Source: Gammaproteobacteria bacterium (lineage in GTDB: Bacteria > Pseudomonadota > Gammaproteobacteria > Steroidobacterales > Steroidobacteraceae). Taken from it: a stretch of DNA of 42,680 bases. The notes below the pieces were generated by a model. The model did no database searches. It worked only from the letters and a program-made list of their open reading frames with translations, and was not told where the DNA came from. Positions 15,627 to 23,904 of the stretch are shown piece after piece. The position numbers and the translations under genes were made by a program. The DNA lies in contig JAGWPD010000030.1 of the NCBI GenBank assembly GCA_028870705.1, positions 1 to 42,680 on the forward strand. The letters run 5' to 3'. Numbering within the stretch: position 1 is the first letter of the stretch; each line of letters begins with the position of its first letter.

Positions 15627-17690
15627 TCAGTTGCCGAACAGGCCCTTGAGCTTGTCCTGCAACTTGTCCTGGAGTTTCTGCTTCAGCTCGTCTTTCTTCT
15701 TGTCGATTTCCTGCTGCATGCGCGCCTTGACCAGCCCCGCGAGGTCCGGCCGCACCTTTGGCGCACCGAAGCTGCCCGTGACGGTCACCGGGACGGCGTA
15801 ACCGCTCAGGTCGCCGGCGCCGGCCGCATCCGCCGCATTGTCCGGAATCTTCTGCACGGTGGCCTCGAGGTGATAGTCGAGCGTGCCGGCGGCGATATCG
15901 GCGGTGCCGTGGCCCTTGACCTGCAGGTACTGGAGCGCGGCGATCAGGTCGTCGTTGGCGAGCACGCCGTTGGTGATGCGGCCGGTGGCGGATACGGCCG
16001 TGAACGGCGTGCGCTCGGGGCCGGTGCGCGCCGGAATCGGCTCCTGCTTCAGCAGCGCACGGGCGCGGCGTATTTCGTACCAGAGATCGGCGCCCTCGAG
16101 CGCCCCATTGTCGACATGGAACTCGACCGTGCCGGTGAGCGTGCGCAGCAACGCGGCCGAATCGGCGCCGACCGCGCTGGCCCTGATCGCCGCGTTGCCG
16201 CGGCCCGACACGCGCCTGGTCTCGAACATGTCGTGGAACAGCGGCGCGAAATCGACGCCGGTGACGTGCTCGTCGAAACTGACACGCGCCAGTTTGCCGG
16301 TGGCGTCGATGCCGATGTCGCCGCTGTACTGGCCACCGTACATCTGCGCCTCGGACGGGTACACGCGCACGCGGCCGTCGGCCGCGTTCAGGCCCACGCG
16401 CAGGTTCTGGTACTGCAGCCCCGCGAACACCGCCTGCCCGACCGTCAGCGCGCCGTGCATGTCGAGGCCGCGCAGCAGCGCGACCGGAAGCGGCGTCGGT
16501 GGCGCAGCGGCGGCCTGCGGTTGCGCCGGCGTGGCCGGCGCGGGGGCGAGGTAACGATCCGCGTTGATGCGGTCGACATGGAGGTCGAAATCGAGCGCGG
16601 TGGTGTCGAGGTCGCCGATGCCCGCGCGGCCCGTTGCAGTCGTGTCATCGACGCGCAGGCGCAGCCCCGACAGCATGATCGACTTGCCGCTCGCGGCCAG
16701 CGTGCCGCTGAATGCGCAGGCGCCGAACACGGCCGGATCGCGCGTCGCCGGCAATCTGATGCCGAACTTATCCAGCAGGGCGCGCAGCGGAATGCTCGCG
16801 AGCTGCACCGGACCGCCGATGGCCGGCGCATCGAGGATCCTCGTGCCTTGCAGCGCCCCCGTGAGCGTGGCGCCGGCAGCGCGCACTTCCATGCCGGGCA
16901 GTTTCAGGGTCTGCGCCTTGAGGTCGGCGTCGATGCCGGCAAAGCGCAGCTCGACCGGCAGGCCTTCGGCCGGGAAGCCGGAACCCTTGAGCTGCAGCTT
17001 CACCTCCGGCTTCGCCAGCTGGTAGCGGCTCGCCGCCGTGTCGAGCGTGGCCTGGCCGCGCAGATCGATCTGCACCTCGAGGCCCTTGGCCTGCCGTACC
17101 GTTCCGCCGAGCTGCAGGTCGAATGCCTGCCCCGGCCTGAGCGCGCCGGTCTCGAGATTGAAATTACGCACCGCGATGTCGGTGCCGCCCTTGCGGTCGA
17201 GGTAGCGCAGCGTGCCGTCGACGATGCGCATGCTCGCCACCGAGAATTTCGGCGCGGGGCCGCTGGCCGGCCCGGTTTCCTGGCCTTTGCCCTGGCCGAG
17301 GTCGGACCAGTTGTCATGACCGGCGGCATCGACCGCCAGCCGGATCGTCGGCGACTCGACGGTCACCGCGCCAATCTCGATCTCACGGCGCAGGAGCGGC
17401 AGCAATTTCACGCCGAGGCGCGCATGGTCGAATTCCAGCATCGGCTCGGCGCCGAAGCCAGGCGCGTTGCCCAGCGTCGCGCGGCCGACCTCGATCGCGA
17501 GCCACGGATAAAGACGCAGCTTCAGCTCGCCGGGCACGCTGAGTTCGCGCCCCGTCTGCTCGCGCACCAGCTGCGCGAGCTCCTGCTTGTGCGCATTCGG
17601 ATCGAAGAACACCAGCACGTAGGCCAGTGCGGCCGCGAGCAGCAGCAGCACGGCACCGAAACCGATCAATGCGTAACGCAGGATGCGCAT
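15627..17690 (-). CDS. AsmA-family inner-membrane-anchored protein
   Basis: A 687-aa protein with a single N-terminal membrane helix (about 7-29, LIGFGAVLLLLAAALAYVLVFF) followed by DPNAHKQELAQLVREQTGRELSVPGELKLRLYPWLAIEVG, the classic AsmA opening. The body is repetitive beta structure of the kind now linked to bridge-like lipid transport in the periplasm. The AsmA C-terminal signature is near 480-650 (VTGVDFAPLFHDMFETRRVSGRGNAAIRA.. GTVEFHVDNGALEGADLWYEIRRA). It ends in a Lys/Gln-rich helix (ARMQQEIDKKKDELKQKLQDKLQDKLKGLFGN). It lies between a DUF1993 gene (23 bp) and arnT (48 bp), all on one strand, so it may be co-transcribed with the lipid A genes. Confidence 0.9.
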   Translation of the reverse strand: MRILRYALIGFGAVLLLLAAALAYVLVFFDPNAHKQELAQLVREQTGRELSVPGELKLRLYPWLAIEVGRATLGNAPGFGAEPMLEFDHARLGVKLLPLLRREIEIGAVTVESPTIRLAVDAAGHDNWSDLGQGKGQETGPASGPAPKFSVASMRIVDGTLRYLDRKGGTDIAVRNFNLETGALRPGQAFDLQLGGTVRQAKGLEVQIDLRGQATLDTAASRYQLAKPEVKLQLKGSGFPAEGLPVELRFAGIDADLKAQTLKLPGMEVRAAGATLTGALQGTRILDAPAIGGPVQLASIPLRALLDKFGIRLPATRDPAVFGACAFSGTLAASGKSIMLSGLRLRVDDTTATGRAGIGDLDTTALDFDLHVDRINADRYLAPAPATPAQPQAAAAPPTPLPVALLRGLDMHGALTVGQAVFAGLQYQNLRVGLNAADGRVRVYPSEAQMYGGQYSGDIGIDATGKLARVSFDEHVTGVDFAPLFHDMFETRRVSGRGNAAIRASAVGADSAALLRTLTGTVEFHVDNGALEGADLWYEIRRARALLKQEPIPARTGPERTPFTAVSATGRITNGVLANDDLIAALQYLQVKGHGTADIAAGTLDYHLEATVQKIPDNAADAAGAGDLSGYAVPVTVTGSFGAPKVRPDLAGLVKARMQQEIDKKKDELKQKLQDKLQDKLKGLFGN

Positions 17691-17713
17691 GGTTGTTCCC
17701 GTGCCGCTCCGCT

Positions 17714-18220
17714 TCAGACCAGGCCGATGAAATCCGGCTTGGACAGTTCCAGTCCGTTGTGGCGCAGGATGGCGTACGCGGTCGTGTAGTGGAAATAGAA
17801 ATTCGGCAGCGCGTAGCCGGTGAGGTACGCCAGGCCCTTGAACGACAACTCCCGCTGACCGGCCTTGACGTTGATCTGCCGGGTTTCCGAGCCGTCGATC
17901 TGCGCTGGCGTGAGCGTGGCGACGAACCGGCGCGTGCTGGCGATGCGCGCCTGGAAATCATCGAAGCTGGCCTCGTTGTCCTCGAACCTGGGCGGCTCCA
18001 CGGCCGCGAGCCGCGCGCAGGTGCCCTTGGCGAAATCGCAGGCGATCTGGATCTGGCGCGTGAGCGGGAACATGTCGGGCGCCAGGCGCGCGGCCAGCAG
18101 GACCGCCGGGTTGATCTTGCGCCCCTCGGCCCAGGCCGCGGCCTTGGTGAGGATCGCGGTCAGGTTGCCGAGGCTGCGGTCGAATACGGGGGCGGACGCC
18201 TGGTACATCGAAATGCTCAT
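17714..18220 (-). CDS. DUF1993 family protein
   Basis: A 168-aa protein beginning MSISMYQASAPVFDRSLGNLTAILTKAAAWAEGRKINPAVLLAARLAPDMFPLTRQIQIACDFAKG, which is the DUF1993 pattern. This family belongs to the DinB-like four-helix-bundle fold; its biochemical role is not established. The start is set by AGGAG five bases upstream of the ATG; the ORF-track start at 18541 runs through the divergent ABC transporter gene. It is the first gene of the run that continues into asmA and the arn cluster, and it is divergent from the ABC exporter gene with 46 bp between them. Confidence 0.88.
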   Translation of the reverse strand: MSISMYQASAPVFDRSLGNLTAILTKAAAWAEGRKINPAVLLAARLAPDMFPLTRQIQIACDFAKGTCARLAAVEPPRFEDNEASFDDFQARIASTRRFVATLTPAQIDGSETRQINVKAGQRELSFKGLAYLTGYALPNFYFHYTTAYAILRHNGLELSKPDFIGLV

Positions 18221-18266
18221 GGAAACTCCTCGGGGACTTGCCGGCCGGACGCCATAGAATAGCGCA

Positions 18267-20087
18267 ATGGAGCCAGCCAAGGAGTTCCGCCTCGGGGCGG
18301 CGTATGGCGCGGGCGTGCGGCCCGCGCCGCGCCGCCTGGCGCCGCTCGCGGCGCTGGCGCCATTCGTGCGGCCGCATCGCGTGCTGATCATGCTGGCGCT
18401 GCTGGCGCTGGCGATCGCCGCGGGCGCATCGCTCCTGTTGCCGGTGGCGGCGCGCGAAGTCATCGACCACGGCTTCAGCCGCGGCGACGCGGCGCATGTC
18501 GGCCGGTACTTCCTCGGGCTGCTCGCCGTGACCGTCGTCATGGGCCTGGCTTCGGCGAGCCGCTACTACCTGGTCACCTGGATCGGCGAGCGCGTGGTCG
18601 CGGACGTGCGCAACCGCGTGTTCGGCCACGTGCTGTCGTTGTCGACGGAATTCTTCGAGCGCGTGCGCACCGGCGAACTGCTCTCGCGGCTGACTGCCGA
18701 CACGACCCTGGTGCAGACCGTGATCGGCTCGTCCGCGTCGTTCGCGCTGCGCAGCATCGTGATGGCGCTCGGCGCGCTGGTGATGATGGGCGTGACCAGC
18801 CCGAAGCTCACCGCGATCGCCTTCCTCAGCGTGCCGCTGGTGCTGGTGGCGATCATCCTGATGGGGCGGCGCGTGCGCGGCCTGTCGCGCGCGGCGCAGG
18901 ATCGCATCGCCGAGACCTCGGCGCTGGCGAGCGAAGTGCTGAACGCGATGCCAACCGTACAGGCCTATACGCACGAGCCAGCGGATCGACGTCAGTTCTC
19001 CGACGCCACGGAGCTGGCCTTCGCCAGCGGCATCCGCCGCACGCGCTTCCGCGCGGTGATGACCGCGGCCGTGTTCATGCTGGTCGGCGCCAGCATCGTC
19101 GGCGTGCTCTGGATCGGCGCGATCGACGTGCTGGCCGGGCGCATGAGCGGCGGGCAGCTCGGCCAGTTCGTGCTCTATGCGGTGATCCTGGCCAGCTCGG
19201 TGGGCGCATTGAGCGAACTGTGGGGTGAAGTGCAGCGGGCCGCCGGCGCGACTGAGCGCCTGATGGAGATCCTCGCGACCGAAGCGCAGGTGCGCGCGCC
19301 CGCCGTTCCGGACCACTTGCCCACGCCGGTGCAGGGACGGCTGGAATTCAGTGGCGTGCGCTTCGCCTACCCGACACGCCCGGATCATGCCGCGCTCGCG
19401 GAGTTCAGCCTGGCCGTGGCGCCCGGCGAGGCGGTCGCGCTGGTCGGGCCTTCGGGTGCCGGGAAGTCCACGGTGTTCCAGCTGCTGCTGCGCTGCTTCG
19501 ATCCGGGTGCGGGACGCATCCTGCTGGACGGCGTGGATATCGCCAAGCTCGATCCGGCGCAGCTGCGCGCACAGATCGCCGTGGTCGCGCAGGAAGCGGT
19601 GATCTTCGCCGGCAGCATCGCCGACAACATCCGTTACGGGCGGCCCGGGGCCGGCGATGACGAGGTGCGCGCGGCGGCCGTGGCCGCCGCCGCCGATGAA
19701 TTCGTGCGCCAGCTGCCGCAGGGATACCAGACGCGCGTCGGCGAGCGCGGCGTCACGCTCTCCGGCGGGCAGCGCCAGCGGCTGGCGATCGCGCGCGCGA
19801 TGCTGCGCGACGCGCCCGTACTGCTGCTCGATGAGGCGACCAGCGCGCTCGACGCCGAGAACGAGCGTCACGTGCAGCAGGGACTGGCGAACCTGATGGC
19901 CGGCCACGGGGGCCGCGCCCGCACCACGCTGGTCATTGCGCATCGGCTCGCGACCATCCAGCGGCTGGGCCGCATCGTGGTGATGGACCAGGGTCGCATC
20001 GTCGCGCAGGGCAGCCACGCCGAGCTGATCCGCGGCGAAGGCCTGTACGCGCGGCTCGCGGCCCTGCAGTTCCAGCCGGTCACTTGA
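18267..20087 (+). CDS. ABC exporter, fused permease and ATPase (MsbA/multidrug type)
   Basis: A 606-aa half-transporter with an N-terminal six-helix domain and a C-terminal ATPase. The N-terminus is cytoplasmic, basic and Pro/Ala-rich, then TM1 begins near residue 38 (VLIMLALLALAIAAGASLLLPVA). EFFERVRTGELLSRLTADTTLVQ is the usual coupling segment. Walker A is GPSGAGKST (about 394-402), the Q-loop VVAQEAVIFAGS, the signature LSGGQRQRLAIARAML (about 498), and Walker B VLLLDEATSALD, followed by the H-loop IAHRLATI. It would act as a dimer, exporting a lipid or a hydrophobic compound. The substrate cannot be read from sequence. The next gene starts 36 bp downstream, but its relation to the transporter is unclear. 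Confidence 0.92.
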   Translation: MEPAKEFRLGAAYGAGVRPAPRRLAPLAALAPFVRPHRVLIMLALLALAIAAGASLLLPVAAREVIDHGFSRGDAAHVGRYFLGLLAVTVVMGLASASRYYLVTWIGERVVADVRNRVFGHVLSLSTEFFERVRTGELLSRLTADTTLVQTVIGSSASFALRSIVMALGALVMMGVTSPKLTAIAFLSVPLVLVAIILMGRRVRGLSRAAQDRIAETSALASEVLNAMPTVQAYTHEPADRRQFSDATELAFASGIRRTRFRAVMTAAVFMLVGASIVGVLWIGAIDVLAGRMSGGQLGQFVLYAVILASSVGALSELWGEVQRAAGATERLMEILATEAQVRAPAVPDHLPTPVQGRLEFSGVRFAYPTRPDHAALAEFSLAVAPGEAVALVGPSGAGKSTVFQLLLRCFDPGAGRILLDGVDIAKLDPAQLRAQIAVVAQEAVIFAGSIADNIRYGRPGAGDDEVRAAAVAAAADEFVRQLPQGYQTRVGERGVTLSGGQRQRLAIARAMLRDAPVLLLDEATSALDAENERHVQQGLANLMAGHGGRARTTLVIAHRLATIQRLGRIVVMDQGRIVAQGSHAELIRGEGLYARLAALQFQPVT

Positions 20088-20123
20088 CAGCCTGGCGGCC
20101 GGCGCGGATTCTCTCGCTCAGGT

Positions 20124-21236
20124 ATGGCCAGCACGCTGTGGATCGGCACCCGCAAGGGTGTCTTCGCCCTGCACCCCGATGCCCGGCGGCGCAACTGGCA
20201 GCTTGCGGGGCCGCAATTCCTCGGCCATATCATCCATCACGTCGTGCAGGATCCGCGCGAGCCGCGCCGGCTGGCGATGGCCGCGAAGACCGGCCACCTC
20301 GGACCGACGGTATACGTTTCGGATGATCGCGGCCGCAAGTGGCGCGAGGCGCTCGCGCCGCCCGCATTCCGCAAGGCGCGTGAAGGCGAGAATCCGCGCG
20401 CGGTCGAACGCGTGTTCTGGCTCACGCCGGGGCACGCCTCCGAACCCGGCGTCTGGTACGCGGGCAGCGCGCCCGCCGGACTGTTCCGTTCGGGCGACCA
20501 CGGCGATCACTGGGAACCCGTGGCGGGCTTCAACGACCATCCGATGAATCCGCGCTGGGCGGCGGGCCAGCGCACGCCGGATGGCGAGCTGCTGCACTCG
20601 ATCCGCGTCGATCCGCGCGACGCGCGCCACCTGTACCTGGCGATCTCGGTCGGCGGCGTGTTCGAGTCCACCGACCGCGGCGCCGACTGGGCGCCACTCA
20701 ACCGGGGCGTGGCGGCGACTTTCCTGCCCGACCCGGAAGCGGAATTCGGCCACGACCCGCACTGCGTGATCCAGCATCCGCTCCAGCCCGATCGGCTCTA
20801 CCAGCAGAATCACTGCGGCAGCTACCGGCTCGACCGACCGGCGCACCGCTGGGTGCGCATCGGCGAGCGCATGCCGAAGAAGGTCGGCGACATCGGCTTT
20901 CCGATCGTCGCGCATCCGCGCGATGCCGATACGGTGTGGGTGCTGCCGATGGACGGCTCGAGCGTCTGGCCGCGCACCGCGCCGGGCGGAAAGCCGGCGG
21001 TCTATGTCAGCCGCAACGCGGGCCGGAGCTGGCGCCGCCAGGACCGCGGCCTGCCGCGCACGCAGGCCTGGTTCACGGTGCTGCGCCAGGCGATGTGCGA
21101 TGACGGCGCCGCGCGGCTGGGACTCTATTTCGGCACGACACAGGGCGAAGTCTGGGCGAGCGGCGATGAGGGCGGGTCGTGGCGCTGCATCGCGCGCCAC
21201 CTGCCGGAGATCTACTCCGTCACCCACGCCAGCTGA
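20124..21236 (+). CDS. BNR/WD40-like beta-propeller protein beside MoaD/MoeB genes
   Basis: A 370-aa protein of the sialidase-like BNR superfamily: repeated turns of the type SDDRGRKWREA, SGDHGDHWEPV, STDRGADWAPL, SRNAGRSWRRQ and SGDEGGSWRCI are spaced through the chain, as in a six- or seven-bladed propeller. There is no signal peptide (MASTLWIGTRKGVFALHPD), so it is cytoplasmic, unlike real sialidases, and I do not claim glycosidase activity. Conserved segments such as GHIIHHVVQDPREPRRLAMAAKTGHLGPTVYVSDD and WVLPMDGS look like an ordered family rather than a generic propeller. It is followed by a ubiquitin-like MoaD protein after 18 bp and an E1-like enzyme, suggesting a role in the same sulfur-carrier or conjugation pathway. 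Confidence 0.85.
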   Translation: MASTLWIGTRKGVFALHPDARRRNWQLAGPQFLGHIIHHVVQDPREPRRLAMAAKTGHLGPTVYVSDDRGRKWREALAPPAFRKAREGENPRAVERVFWLTPGHASEPGVWYAGSAPAGLFRSGDHGDHWEPVAGFNDHPMNPRWAAGQRTPDGELLHSIRVDPRDARHLYLAISVGGVFESTDRGADWAPLNRGVAATFLPDPEAEFGHDPHCVIQHPLQPDRLYQQNHCGSYRLDRPAHRWVRIGERMPKKVGDIGFPIVAHPRDADTVWVLPMDGSSVWPRTAPGGKPAVYVSRNAGRSWRRQDRGLPRTQAWFTVLRQAMCDDGAARLGLYFGTTQGEVWASGDEGGSWRCIARHLPEIYSVTHAS

Positions 21237-21254
21237 GCGCCTGGGGGTCATGGC

Positions 21255-21518
21255 GTGAACATCGTCCGCGTCCCCTCCCCGCTGCGCGACTACACCGGCG
21301 GCGGAGCCAGCATCAGCGCCCGCGGGGCCAGCGTGGCGGAGATCCTCGCCGACATCGAGCGCCAGCACCAGGGCATGCGCTTCCGGATGATCGACGAGCA
21401 GGACCGGATACGCCCGCACATCCGCATCTTCGTCAACCAGCGCGAGGTGCATACGCTCGATGAAGCGGTCGGGGCGCGCGACGAGATCCACCTGATCTGC
21501 GCACTGAGCGGCGGTTGA
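21255..21518 (+). CDS. MoaD/ThiS-family ubiquitin-like sulfur carrier protein
   Basis: An 87-aa beta-grasp protein ending exactly in Gly-Gly (DEIHLICALSGG), the feature that lets the C-terminus be adenylated and turned into a thiocarboxylate. It starts at GTG (MNIVRVPSPLRDYTGG); GGGGGT lies upstream. The middle contains RPHIRIFVNQREVHTLDEAVGARDEI, the MoaD signature. It lies four bases before an E1-like gene, its likely activating enzyme. No moaA, moaC or moaE is near, so it is not obviously the molybdopterin synthase subunit; it could serve sulfur transfer to a metabolite, a tRNA or a protein. Confidence 0.88.
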   Translation: MNIVRVPSPLRDYTGGGASISARGASVAEILADIERQHQGMRFRMIDEQDRIRPHIRIFVNQREVHTLDEAVGARDEIHLICALSGG

Positions 21519-21522
21519 GCTC

Positions 21523-22662
21523 ATGACGCTCAGCCCAACGGAACGTGCGCGCTACAGCCGCCACCTGCTGCTGCCCGAGATCGGCGCGGCCGGGCAGGAG
21601 CGGCTCAAGGCCGCGCGCGTGCTGGTGGTCGGCGCGGGCGGACTCGGCTCGCCCGCGAGCCTGTACCTCGCGGCCGCAGGCGTCGGCACGCTCGCGATCG
21701 TCGACCACGATCAGGTCGAACTTTCCAACCTGCAGCGCCAGCTGCTGTTCGACACCGCCAGCGTCGGCGCCGGCAAGGCGCTCAGCGCCAGGGCGCGGCT
21801 GCGCTCGCTCAACGACGAGATCGATGTCGTCGCGCACCAGGTCGAGCTGCGCGCGGCGAACGCGCGCGAGCTGCTGGCCGGCCATGATTGCATCATCGAC
21901 GGGAGCGACCGGCTCGCTACGCGCTACCTCGTCAACGACGCGTGCGTGCTGCTGCGCCTGCCGCTGGTGTCGGCGGCGATCCATCGCTTCGAGGGGCAGG
22001 CGATGACCTACCTGCCGGGCCAGGGACCGTGCTATCGCTGCCTGTTCCCGGAGTCGGCCGCCGGCGCGGCGCCGAGCTGCGCCGAAGCCGGCGTGCTCGG
22101 CGTGTTGCCCGGCATGCTCGGCGCTCTGCAGGCCACCGAAGCGATCAAGGTCGTGCTCGGAATCGGCGCGCCGCTGGTCGGCCGGCTGCTGACCTATGAC
22201 GCCCTGGCGATGGAGTGGCACGAATTCCGGTTCCGCAGGCGCAGCGACTGCGCCGTCTGCGGCGACGCGCCCACGATCCGGACGCTCGCCGACAGCGCTG
22301 CTTCCTGCGCGCTCGATGCAGCGCCGCTCTGGCCGCGCGTCGACGCGCATGAACTGCAGCGGCGGCTGGGCGCCGCGGGCGCTGCCGGGCAGGCGGCCCC
22401 CACGGTCGTGGACGTGCGTGAGGCATACGAATACGAGGCCGGCCACCTCGACGGGTCGGTCAACATCCCGCTGGGACAGCTGGCGCGCCGGATCGGCGAA
22501 TTGCCTGCGCACTCGCCGCTCGTGTTCGTCTGCCGCTCGGGCCGCCGCAGCCAGAGTGCCTGTGAACTTTCGGCCCGCGCCGGCATTCAAAGCGTGGTCG
22601 ACCTGGAAGGCGGACTGCTGGCCTGGGCCGCGGCTGTCGATCCATCCATTAAAGTCGCGTAA
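21523..22662 (+). CDS. MoeB/ThiF-like adenylyltransferase fused to a rhodanese domain
   Basis: A 379-aa E1-like enzyme that would adenylate the C-terminal glycine of the adjacent MoaD-like protein and then supply sulfur. Residues 1-255 are the adenylating domain: RYSRHLLLPEIGAAGQERL, nucleotide-binding GAGGLGSPAS, DHDQVELSNLQRQLLF, and the cysteine in APSCAEAGVLGVLPGMLG. Zinc is probably held by CYRC and CAVC. Residues about 275-375 are a rhodanese domain with VVDVREAYEYEAGHLDGSVNIPL and an active-site Cys337 in FVCRSGRRS. This is the architecture of MOCS3/Uba4 and many bacterial MoeBR proteins. All key cysteines are present. Confidence 0.92.
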   Translation: MTLSPTERARYSRHLLLPEIGAAGQERLKAARVLVVGAGGLGSPASLYLAAAGVGTLAIVDHDQVELSNLQRQLLFDTASVGAGKALSARARLRSLNDEIDVVAHQVELRAANARELLAGHDCIIDGSDRLATRYLVNDACVLLRLPLVSAAIHRFEGQAMTYLPGQGPCYRCLFPESAAGAAPSCAEAGVLGVLPGMLGALQATEAIKVVLGIGAPLVGRLLTYDALAMEWHEFRFRRRSDCAVCGDAPTIRTLADSAASCALDAAPLWPRVDAHELQRRLGAAGAAGQAAPTVVDVREAYEYEAGHLDGSVNIPLGQLARRIGELPAHSPLVFVCRSGRRSQSACELSARAGIQSVVDLEGGLLAWAAAVDPSIKVA

Positions 22663-22686
22663 CTTGCACCTGCCGGCGCCGGGAAC

Positions 22687-22700
22687 GGGGCCGCGGCCCC
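22687..22700. other. Short GC palindrome before the RND pump genes
   Basis: GGGGCCGCGGCCCC is a perfect 14-bp palindrome in the 76-bp gap between the MoeB-like gene and the membrane fusion protein gene. It could end the upstream transcript or be a regulator site. GATAAT follows immediately at 22702-22707 and resembles a -10 box, but I find no matching -35. Confidence 0.3.
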
Positions 22701-22738
22701 TGATAATCGTGCGCCTGGATGGCGGGAGATTCCTTCAG

Positions 22739-23893
22739 ATGACGATGCTGCGTATTACGGGCCTGGTGTCGCTGGTGATGGCGGTCGCGGCCAGCTGCGG
22801 CTGCGGCAGTTCCGGGCAGGCGGGTGGCGCGGAGGCTGCCGTGCCGGTCGGCATCATCGTGGCGCAGCCGCAGCGCACCGAGATCACCACGCAGCTGCCG
22901 GGCCGCACGGTGGCGTTTCGCATCGCGCAGGTGCGGCCGCAGGTGAGCGGCATCATCCAGCGGCGCTTGTTCACCGAGGGCGCGCTGGTCACGGCCGGGC
23001 AGCCGCTCTACCAGCTCGACGCGGCGCCGTACCAGGCCGCCTTTGACAGCGCGCAGGCGCAGGTCGCGAGCGCCGACGCCAATGAAATGACGGTGCGCCT
23101 CAAGCACGACCGTTACCTCAAGCTCGCCAGCGCCGGCGATGTCAGCCAGCAGGACCGCGACGACATCACCGCGAACCTGCGCCAGGCCGAGGCACAGCAG
23201 TCGGTCGCGCGCGCCGCGCTGGAAGCCGCGCGCATCAACCTGGGGTACACGCGCATCGTGGCGCCGATCTCCGGGCGTATCGGCACGTCCGCGTTCACCG
23301 AAGGGGCGCTGGTCACCGCCAACCAGGACGCGCCGCTCACCACCGTGCAGCAGTACTCGCCGATGTACGTCGACCTGACGCAGTCGGCGGCCGAGGTGCT
23401 GCGGCTGCGACAACAGCTCGAGGCCGGCTCGCTGGCGCGCGTGGACGCCAACGGCGCGAGCGTGCGGCTGCAGCTCGAGGATGGCAGCGTCCATGGCGAG
23501 ACCGGGCGGCTCGAATTCACCGGCGTCACCGAGAGCGAGAGCACCGGCGCGATCACGCTGCGGGCGGTATTCCCGAATGCCAGGGGCACGTTGCTGCCGG
23601 GCATGTACGTGCGCGCGCTGCTGGCGGTGGGCGTGGCCCACGCGGCGCTGCTGGTGCCGCAGCAGGCCGTCAGCCGCACCGCCCGCGGCGATGCCACCGT
23701 GCTGGTGGTCAATGCCGGCAACCATGTCGAGCTGCGCGATGTGCAGGTCGAGGCCGCGCCCGACAATCAATGGCGCGTGCTCGCTGGCCTCAACGCCGGC
23801 GAACGCATCATCGTGCAGGGGCAGCAGAAAGTGCGTCCGGGTGACGCCGTCAGCGCGACGGTGGTCGACCCCGCCACGCTCTCGCGCGGCTGA
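22739..23893 (+). CDS. RND efflux membrane fusion lipoprotein
   Basis: A 384-aa periplasmic adaptor of the AcrA/MexA type. The start at MTMLRITGLVSLVMAVAASCGCGSS is chosen because GGGAGA lies about nine bases upstream and a lipoprotein signal follows directly, with AASC as the lipobox; the much longer ORF-track start lies in another gene. The order is barrel-sandwich/lipoyl half (PVGIIVAQPQRTEITTQLPGRTVAFRIAQVRPQVSGIIQRRLFTEGALVTAGQPLYQLD), alpha-hairpin, second lipoyl half (INLGYTRIVAPISGRIG), beta-barrel and membrane-proximal domain. It is paired with the HAE1 pump 11 bp downstream. No outer-membrane TolC-like gene follows, so the pair probably shares one encoded elsewhere. Confidence 0.93.
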   Translation: MTMLRITGLVSLVMAVAASCGCGSSGQAGGAEAAVPVGIIVAQPQRTEITTQLPGRTVAFRIAQVRPQVSGIIQRRLFTEGALVTAGQPLYQLDAAPYQAAFDSAQAQVASADANEMTVRLKHDRYLKLASAGDVSQQDRDDITANLRQAEAQQSVARAALEAARINLGYTRIVAPISGRIGTSAFTEGALVTANQDAPLTTVQQYSPMYVDLTQSAAEVLRLRQQLEAGSLARVDANGASVRLQLEDGSVHGETGRLEFTGVTESESTGAITLRAVFPNARGTLLPGMYVRALLAVGVAHAALLVPQQAVSRTARGDATVLVVNAGNHVELRDVQVEAAPDNQWRVLAGLNAGERIIVQGQQKVRPGDAVSATVVDPATLSRG

Positions 23894-23904
23894 GCCCGGC
23901 GGCG

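Noticed and set aside
15870-17789. 639-aa plus-strand ORF opposite the AsmA-like gene
   Set aside because: Composition of an antisense frame; the AsmA-like gene on the other strand has a signal anchor and family motifs.
17958-20018. 686-aa minus-strand ORF opposite the ABC exporter
   Set aside because: His/Arg/Gln-rich translation with no motifs; the plus strand carries a full ABC transporter with all ATPase motifs. It is a shadow of GC-rich codon use.
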